A stretch of DNA of 64,000 nt from Streptomyces sp. NBC_01429 (lineage in GTDB: Bacteria > Actinomycetota > Actinomycetes > Streptomycetales > Streptomycetaceae). Shown here piece after piece: positions 58,924 through 64,000 of the stretch. The stretch lies in assembly GCF_036231945.1 (NCBI RefSeq), contig NZ_CP109599.1, positions 496,001 through 560,000 on the forward strand. The letters are read 5' to 3'. Below the pieces are notes generated by a model that made no database searches, was not told where the DNA came from, and saw only the letters and a program-made list of their open reading frames with translations. The stretch's first letter is position 1, and each line of letters begins with the position of its first letter. The position numbers were made by a program, and so were the translations under genes.

Positions 58924-59770
58924 CGGCCGGGCCCGTCGGCAGCGCGTCCCGCCCCACCCCGCCGCCGTCGGGCGCCACATGGTGGCGGCCGATGGGCAGC
59001 ATCAGCGGCCGGTGCGAGACCGGATCCTCGATGACGCGGCTGTCGAGGCCGAACACGGCGCGTACGTTCTCGCGCGTCAGCACCTCGTCCGGGGAACCGG
59101 CGGCGTGCAGCCGTCCCTCGGCGAGAGCGATGAGATGGTCCGCGTACCGGGCCGCGAGGTTGAGGTCGTGCAGGACCATGACGATGGTGGTGCCGCGGTC
59201 CCGGTTCAGGTCGGTCAGCAGGTCGAGGACCTCGATCTGGTGGCTCGCGTCGAGGAAGGTGGTGGGCTCGTCGAGCAGCAGCAGGTCCGTCTGCTGGGCG
59301 AGCGCCATCGCGATCCACACGCGCTGGCGCTGGCCCCCGGAGAGTTCGTCCACGGAGCGGTCGGCGAGCGGGGTCGTCCCGGTCGCTTCGAGGGCGGACG
59401 CCAGGGCGGCGTCGTCCTTCTCGTTCCAGCGGGAGAAGACGCTCTGGTGCGGATGGCGCCCGCGTCCGACCAGATCCGCGACGGTGATGCCCTCGGGGGC
59501 TACCGGTGACTGCGGCAACAGCCCGAGCGTACGGGCCAGTTGCTTCGCGGGCAGCCGGTGCACCTCCTTGCCGTCCAGGACGACGCGGCCCTCGCGGGGC
59601 GCGAGCAGGCGGGACATCGAGCGCAGGAGCGTCGACTTCCCGCAGGCGTTCGCGCCGACGATCGCCGTGATCCTGCCGGGCGGCACGGCGAGGTCGAGGG
59701 ACTCGATGACGGTGCGCTCGCCGTAGCCGAGCGTGAGGCGCTCGGCCGCGAGTGAGTGGTTCGAGGTCAC
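58895..59770 (-). CDS. iron-siderophore ABC transporter ATPase (FecE/FhuC type)
   Basis: ATPase of 291 residues: Walker A GANACGKST, FecE-type LGLLPQSP, signature LSGGQRQRVWIAMALAQQTD, Walker B LLLLDEPTTFLD, H-loop VLHDLN. The C-terminal 30 residues are Gly/Pro-rich and extend past the domain, making the 29-base tail overlap with the LysR gene. GTG start at 59770 overlaps the permease stop (GTGA). Energises siderophore uptake with the two FecCD permeases. Confidence 0.93.
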   Translation of the reverse strand: MTSNHSLAAERLTLGYGERTVIESLDLAVPPGRITAIVGANACGKSTLLRSMSRLLAPREGRVVLDGKEVHRLPAKQLARTLGLLPQSPVAPEGITVADLVGRGRHPHQSVFSRWNEKDDAALASALEATGTTPLADRSVDELSGGQRQRVWIAMALAQQTDLLLLDEPTTFLDASHQIEVLDLLTDLNRDRGTTIVMVLHDLNLAARYADHLIALAEGRLHAAGSPDEVLTRENVRAVFGLDSRVIEDPVSHRPLMLPIGRHHVAPDGGGVGRDALPTGPAVRGVRGTGR

Positions 59771-60819
59771 AGCGAGCCTCCTGTCCGGTTGGTGCGGATG
59801 ATCAGATAGACGAGGTAGGGCGCCCCGAGAACGCCGGTGACGACACCGACGGGGTAGCGGGCGCCGAAGGCGAACTGGCCGCAGAAGTCGGCGACGAGCA
59901 CCAGCAGGGAGCCGACGAGCCCGGCGGGCACCAGCGGGGAACCGCCCGCTCCCAGCACGCGGGCCGCGATGGGGCCGGAGAGGAACGCCACGAACGCGAT
60001 CGGCCCGGCCGCCGCCGTCGCGACGGCGATCAGCCCGACGGCCGCGACGATCACGGTGATACGGGTGCGTTCGACCCGTACCCCGAGCGCGGAGGCGGTG
60101 TCGTCGCCGAGCCGCATCGCCGAGAGGTCCCGTGACCGGCCCAGCAGCACCGGGGTGAGCACGGCCAGGGCGGCGAGGGTGGGAAGGGCCTGGTCCCAGG
60201 TCGCGCCGTTGAGACTGCCGGTCAGCCAGCGCATCGCCTCCTGGAGGTCCCATTCGGCGGCCTGGGACAGCACGTAGGAGGTGACGCTGTCGAGCATCGC
60301 GGAGATCCCGATGCCGATCAGGATGAGCCGGGTGCCGACGACACCGTCCCGGAAGGCCAGGGTGTAGACGAGTACGGCCACGGCGAGACCGGCGACGACG
60401 GCGAGGACCGACACCTCCGTCCTGCCGAGGGACAGGGTCACGATCGCCATCGCGGCGACGGCGCTCGCGCCGGAGCTGATGCCGATGATGTCCGGGCTGG
60501 CGAGCGGATTGCGCAGCATCGTCTGGAAGGTGACCCCGGCCAGGCCGAAGCTGAAGCCCGCCGCCGCGGCGAGCACGGCCCGCGGCAGGCGCAGCCGTCC
60601 GACGGTGAAGGAGGCGCCCGGCACCTGCTCGCCGAGGATCACCCGGATCACGTCGCGGGGCGGATAGAACGTCTGGCCGGCCATCAGCGTCACGGCGAAC
60701 GCGGCGACGACCAGGACGGCCAGCGCGAGAACGACGAGACGTCGCCGGGACGCGCGGCGGGCCCGGCCGAGGGCGGCGGGCCCGGCGGACGGCGGCCGGG
60801 CGACGAGTGGGGCGCTCAC
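59767..60819 (-). CDS. FecCD-family iron-siderophore permease (second)
   Basis: Membrane protein of 350 residues with about nine to ten helices. Family motifs: RLPRAVLAAAAGFSFGLAGVTFQ, RNPLASPDIIGISSGAS, GTRLILIGIGISAM and AGPIAFVAFLSGPIAARVL. Start GTG 60819 and stop are both coupled to neighbours by four-base overlaps. Pairs with the other FecCD subunit. Confidence 0.93.
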   Translation of the reverse strand: MSAPLVARPPSAGPAALGRARRASRRRLVVLALAVLVVAAFAVTLMAGQTFYPPRDVIRVILGEQVPGASFTVGRLRLPRAVLAAAAGFSFGLAGVTFQTMLRNPLASPDIIGISSGASAVAAMAIVTLSLGRTEVSVLAVVAGLAVAVLVYTLAFRDGVVGTRLILIGIGISAMLDSVTSYVLSQAAEWDLQEAMRWLTGSLNGATWDQALPTLAALAVLTPVLLGRSRDLSAMRLGDDTASALGVRVERTRITVIVAAVGLIAVATAAAGPIAFVAFLSGPIAARVLGAGGSPLVPAGLVGSLLVLVADFCGQFAFGARYPVGVVTGVLGAPYLVYLIIRTNRTGGSL

Positions 60820-61859
60820 AGGGCACGTACCTTCTGCCGGCGGACGATGTAGATGAAGAAGGGGGCGCCGATCAGCGCCGTCACGATGCCCACGTCGACC
60901 TCGGAGGGCCGGGCCACGACGCGTCCGACCACGTCGGCGGCCGTGAGCAGCGACGCGCCCAGCAGCGCGGAGAACGGCAGCAGCCAGCGGTGGTCGACGC
61001 CGACCAGCAGCCGGCAGGTGTGCGGTACGACGAGGCCGACGAACGCGATCGGCCCGGCGACCGCCGTCGACGCGCCGCACAGCAGGACGGCGCCGAGCGC
61101 GGCCATGGCCCGTACGAACGCGACGCGTTCACCGAGCCCGGCCGCCAGCTCGTCGCCCAGCGCGAGGGAGTTCAGCGCGCGCGCCGACAGCAGACAGACG
61201 GCGAACCCCACCAGCAGGAAGGGCAGGACCTGTCCGATGCGGTCGAAGGAGGCCCCGCCGACGCCGCCGATCTGCCAGAGCCGGAAGCTCCCGGCGATGT
61301 CGTTGCGCGGCAGGACCACCGCGCTGACGAGCGAGGCGAACGCCGCCGAGGTGGCGGCCCCGGCGAGCGCGAGTTTGAGAGGGGTGGCGCCGCCGCGTCC
61401 GATCGTCCCCACCGTGTAGACGAAGAGAGCCGAGAACGCCGCTCCCGCTGTCGCGACCCACACGTATCCGGTCGGTGAGGTGAGCCCGAAGAACGCGACC
61501 GCCGTGACGACGGCGAGCGAGGCACCCATGTTGACGCCGAGGATGCCCGGGTCGGCCAGCGGGTTGCGGGTCACGCCCTGCATCACGCAGCCGGACAGGC
61601 CGAGCGCCGCGCCGATCACGACAGCGAGCAGCGTACGGGGCACGCGTTTGGTGACCGCCGCCTGCTCCAGGGACGCGTCCGCGCCCCCGAGCGCCGCCCA
61701 GACGTCGGACCAGGCGACGTCGCGCGAGCCCAGGGCGAGGGACGCCACCATGACGGCGGCCAGCACCAGGACCGCGAGGAACAGCCACAGGGTCCGGACG
61801 CCCGCCGTACGCCGCGCCATGGCGGTGTACGGCGGACGCCGGGTGTCGAGGGTCGTCAC
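60816..61859 (-). CDS. FecCD-family iron-siderophore permease (first)
   Basis: Membrane protein of 347 residues. Motifs: RVPRTLLAVVIGAALGLSGCVMQ, RNPLADPGILGVNMGAS, LKLALAGAATSAAF and AGPIAFVGLVVPHTCRLLVG. GTG 61859 overlaps the binding-protein stop (GTGA); a later ATG at 61820 is an alternative. Forms the translocation pore with the second permease. Confidence 0.93.
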   Translation of the reverse strand: MTTLDTRRPPYTAMARRTAGVRTLWLFLAVLVLAAVMVASLALGSRDVAWSDVWAALGGADASLEQAAVTKRVPRTLLAVVIGAALGLSGCVMQGVTRNPLADPGILGVNMGASLAVVTAVAFFGLTSPTGYVWVATAGAAFSALFVYTVGTIGRGGATPLKLALAGAATSAAFASLVSAVVLPRNDIAGSFRLWQIGGVGGASFDRIGQVLPFLLVGFAVCLLSARALNSLALGDELAAGLGERVAFVRAMAALGAVLLCGASTAVAGPIAFVGLVVPHTCRLLVGVDHRWLLPFSALLGASLLTAADVVGRVVARPSEVDVGIVTALIGAPFFIYIVRRQKVRAL

Positions 61860-62887
61860 TTGACCTTGTCCGCGGCCTCGGCAAGGGCGGCGACGTAGTC
61901 GTCGAGGACCCACGAGATCGACAGCGGTGTCGGGTTGGCGGCGGTGGCCAGCGGCGAGCTGCCGGGCAGCAGGTAGACCGAGTCGCGCTCGATGGCGGGC
62001 ATCTTCGAGATCAGCGGGTCCTTGCGGAGCGTCTTGATCATGTCGCCCTTGTCGTCGCCGTATCCGGTGACGATGTCGACGTCGTCGAACACGTCGATCC
62101 GCTCGGCGCTCTGCGTCAGGGCGAACTTGTCCGTGCCCTTGGACGCCTTCGCGACGCTGTCGGGGATCTTCAGCCCGAGGTCCTCGAAGAACAGCGTCCG
62201 GGTGTCGTGCGCCGTGTAGTAGCCGACCTCGCTCACGTCCTTGGGGTCGACGTGCGTCATGAACATCGCCGACTTGCCCTTGAGCTGCGGGTACTTCGCG
62301 ACGGTCTTCTTGATGTCGCCCTCCAGCTCGGTGATCAGCTTCTCGCCCTCGTCGGCGAGCCCGATCGCCTTGCTGTTCGTCCGTATGATCTCGCGCCACG
62401 GCGTCGCCCACGCGGCGTCCGGGTACGCCACCACAGGAGCGATCTCGCTGAGGGTCGTGTAGTCCTGCTTGGTCAGTCCCGAGTAGGCGGCCAGGATCAC
62501 GTCCGGCTTCGTGTCGGCCACGGCCTCGAAGTCGATGCCGTCGGTCTCGTCGAACAGCACCGGTGTGTCGGCCTTCAGCTCCTTGAGCCGCTCCTCGGTC
62601 CAGGGCAGGACGCCGTCGCCGTCGTCATCGCCGAAGTTGGCGGCGGCCATCCCGACGGGGACGACGCCGAGTGCCAACGGCACCTCGTGGTTGGCCCAGT
62701 TCACCGCGGCGACGCGCTGGGGCTTGGCGGGAATGGTGGTCTTGCCGAGGGCGTGCTCGATGGTCATCGGGAACTGGCCCGAACTGCTGCCCTGGCTCTT
62801 GTTCCCGGTGTCGGCCGGGCCGCCGCAGGCGGCGAGACCCACCAGGGCGGCTGCCACGACGAGCAGGCGAAGACGGTGTGCAGACAT
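61856..62887 (-). CDS. iron-siderophore-binding lipoprotein
   Basis: Periplasmic-type binding protein of class III (FepB/FhuD fold), 343 residues, anchored as a lipoprotein: signal with lipobox GLAAC, Cys21. The chain has KPQRVAAVNWANHEVPLALGV, DVILAAYSGLTKQDYTTLSEIAPVVAY and a long interdomain helix. First gene of the coupled four-gene importer, about 100 bases downstream of an iron box. The siderophore is not identifiable. Confidence 0.9.
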   Translation of the reverse strand: MSAHRLRLLVVAAALVGLAACGGPADTGNKSQGSSSGQFPMTIEHALGKTTIPAKPQRVAAVNWANHEVPLALGVVPVGMAAANFGDDDGDGVLPWTEERLKELKADTPVLFDETDGIDFEAVADTKPDVILAAYSGLTKQDYTTLSEIAPVVAYPDAAWATPWREIIRTNSKAIGLADEGEKLITELEGDIKKTVAKYPQLKGKSAMFMTHVDPKDVSEVGYYTAHDTRTLFFEDLGLKIPDSVAKASKGTDKFALTQSAERIDVFDDVDIVTGYGDDKGDMIKTLRKDPLISKMPAIERDSVYLLPGSSPLATAANPTPLSISWVLDDYVAALAEAADKVK

Positions 62888-62985
62888 GGGTCCGTACTCA
62901 GCTTTCGGAAGGTCAGGGGTGCCGGTCTCACACGTCAGGGGTCGCGGAATGGCGTCATGGCGTGGTGCACCGCTTGCGCAGTAGG

Positions 62986-63005
62986 TTAGGTAAGGCTTGC
63001 CTTGG
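62986..63005 (-). promoter_or_regulatory. iron box (DmdR/IdeR-like operator)
   Basis: TTAGGTAAGGCTTGCCTTGG matches the actinobacterial iron-box consensus TTAGGTTAGGCTCACCTAA at 14 of 19 positions and contains the perfect palindrome AAGGC-TT-GCCTT. It lies about 100 bases upstream of the binding-protein gene, so the importer should be repressed by Fe(II)-DmdR. Confidence 0.7.
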
Positions 63006-63162
63006 AACTTTATGAGACGTTGACCTCATGTCGCAATCGACCTTTTGAGACATCAGTTGTAGCGATCGGGACAGGGAAAGGCGCCGGACGTCAGCAAGAG
63101 CCGCTGGGCGCGTACGCGCACGGGGGTGAGGGCGCGCGCGTGGTACGGGGTCGGTTCGGCGC

Positions 63163-63936
63163 TCAGCGCGCGCGGAACGGGCCCGGGGTGAGCCCGGTGG
63201 TACGCCGGAAGGCCACGCCGAACGCGCTCGCCGACCGGTAGCCGACCTGTTCCGCGACGGTCTCCACATCCGAGCCCCGGGTGAGCAGGGCGACCGCGTG
63301 CTGGGCGCGGACCGCCGCCACCCAGCGGGCGAAGCTCGTGCCCGTCTCGGTGTTGAACGCACGGCTGATGGTGCGGGGGCTGACGCCGAGCGCGGACGCC
63401 CAGTCCGTCAGTGTCCGCGGGTCGCCCGGGTCCTCGCGCACCGCGTCGGCTATCGGGCGCAGCAGGGCGGACGTGGGTACGTGCACGAGGAGTTCGCGCG
63501 GCGAGGGCGCGAGCACGTCGAGCACCAGGACCTCGGTCGCCGCCCGCGAGGCGGCGGAGAGCCCGGGTTCACCGAGCCGTTCCAGCAGCAGCCGCAGCAG
63601 CGGGGTGATCTCGACGGCCACCGGCGTGTCGGAGATCGAGGACGTGGTGTGGAAGCCGAAGAAACCGGCGCGGAACCAGGTGCCGGCGACCGCGGACCCG
63701 GAGTGCGGCGTACCGGCGGGCATCCACAGGCCCAGCGTCGGTGTGATCGTCCAGACCCGGGAGCCGACCACGGCGGTGGAGGCGCCGCGCTCGTTCCAGA
63801 GCAGCTCGTGGAACGGGTGGGAGTGCTCGTCCCAGACGGTGTCGTGGGCCACCAGCTCGTCGTAGCCCTGGATGACGAAGGTCGCGTCCACCGAACCGGG
63901 CGGCAGGTCCGGCAGTGTTCTGGTCTCCCTGGTCAC
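63163..63936 (-). CDS. AraC-family regulator
   Basis: Regulator of 257 residues. N-terminal cupin-like sensor (DEHSHPFHELLWNERG, LGLWMPAGTPHSG) and C-terminal double helix-turn-helix of about residues 155-255 (DWASALGVSPRTISRAFNTE, VAEQVGYRSASAFGVAFRRTTG). Immediately upstream of the siderophore importer in the same direction, it probably activates it in response to siderophore or another signal. The GTG start at 63936 has a weak ribosome-binding site, so the exact N terminus is uncertain. Confidence 0.85.
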   Translation of the reverse strand: MTRETRTLPDLPPGSVDATFVIQGYDELVAHDTVWDEHSHPFHELLWNERGASTAVVGSRVWTITPTLGLWMPAGTPHSGSAVAGTWFRAGFFGFHTTSSISDTPVAVEITPLLRLLLERLGEPGLSAASRAATEVLVLDVLAPSPRELLVHVPTSALLRPIADAVREDPGDPRTLTDWASALGVSPRTISRAFNTETGTSFARWVAAVRAQHAVALLTRGSDVETVAEQVGYRSASAFGVAFRRTTGLTPGPFRAR

Positions 63937-64000
63937 GCCGGGACGCCGCCCGCGGGTGACGTCCGGGGACGGGTGACGAGTCGCATTCGCTCACCCTAAA

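Noticed and set aside
1..64000. Mobile elements, phage genes, CRISPR arrays, tRNA or rRNA genes
   Set aside because: No transposase, integrase or cas-like protein, no regularly spaced repeat array and no recognisable tRNA or rRNA sequence were found on either strand.

Overview
The window is high-GC actinobacterial DNA that looks like a Streptomyces chromosome. It carries dense ATGA/GTGA-coupled operons, many GTG starts, several probable leaderless promoters, a perfect CebR cellulose-regulator box, a DmdR/IdeR-like iron box, a 25-residue ribosomal protein bL37 gene, and families typical of Streptomyces (DUF5133, DUF6221, CBM2 enzymes). No rRNA, tRNA, CRISPR array or transposase was seen.

Layout. 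1-4 kb: a GntP-type gluconate permease cut by the window edge, then a two-gene Gtr-type glycan-glucosylation set (GtrB-GtrA fusion plus a GT-C-like membrane protein). 4-7.7 kb: bL37, a secreted streptogrisin-like protease, an XRE-like protein, a secreted lamin-tail-domain protein and a 64-residue membrane peptide. 7.8-11.1 kb: a quinone-oxidoreductase/acyl-CoA dehydrogenase/acyl-CoA dehydrogenase operon behind a promoter overlapped by a palindromic operator. 11.2-14.4 kb: DUF5133, a proline-iminopeptidase-like hydrolase and an orphan OpuCA-type osmolyte ABC ATPase.

14.4-30.4 kb is the centrepiece, a polyketide locus whose gene content and order match the published galbonolide (rustmicin) locus of Streptomyces galbus. 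GalA (AT-ACP), GalB (enoyl reductase-KS-CLF-KR-DH) and GalC (KAS III-fold protein) form one iterative highly reducing module. GalD is a P450 and GalE a Rieske oxygenase. galK-J-I-H plus the oppositely oriented galG supply methoxymalonyl-ACP. Details that stand out are a FabL-like Y-x6-K enoyl reductase fused in front of the ketosynthase, a chain-length-factor domain without the active-site Cys, a Ser/His/Asp triad in GalC instead of Cys/His/Asn, and no thioesterase.

30.6-34.6 kb: a CE7 esterase and an osmolyte ABC operon (two permeases and a binding protein) that lacks an ATPase. Its orientation is what would result if the operon led by the OpuCA gene at 13.2 kb had been split and inverted together with the polyketide locus. 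34.7-40.9 kb: a GntR regulator divergent from a mannonate/hexonate catabolic operon (ManD, UxuB, MHS transporter, idonate-type dehydrogenase). 41-43.7 kb: a CebR-boxed SGNH-CBM2 esterase and a GH5-CBM2 mannanase.

44.3-54.1 kb: a DeoR regulator, a secreted GH114 endo-alpha-1,4-polygalactosaminidase, a sugar ABC importer, a PfkB kinase, a GH4 glycosidase, an AgaS-like SIS protein and a tagatose-bisphosphate-type aldolase. Read together these look like a complete route for degrading galactosamine-containing alpha-glycan (for example fungal galactosaminogalactan), which is an inference. 54.2-58.9 kb: an SDR, a TetR regulator, an epoxide hydrolase, an EamA exporter and a LysR regulator. 58.9-64 kb: an iron-siderophore ABC importer with an iron box and an AraC regulator at the right edge.
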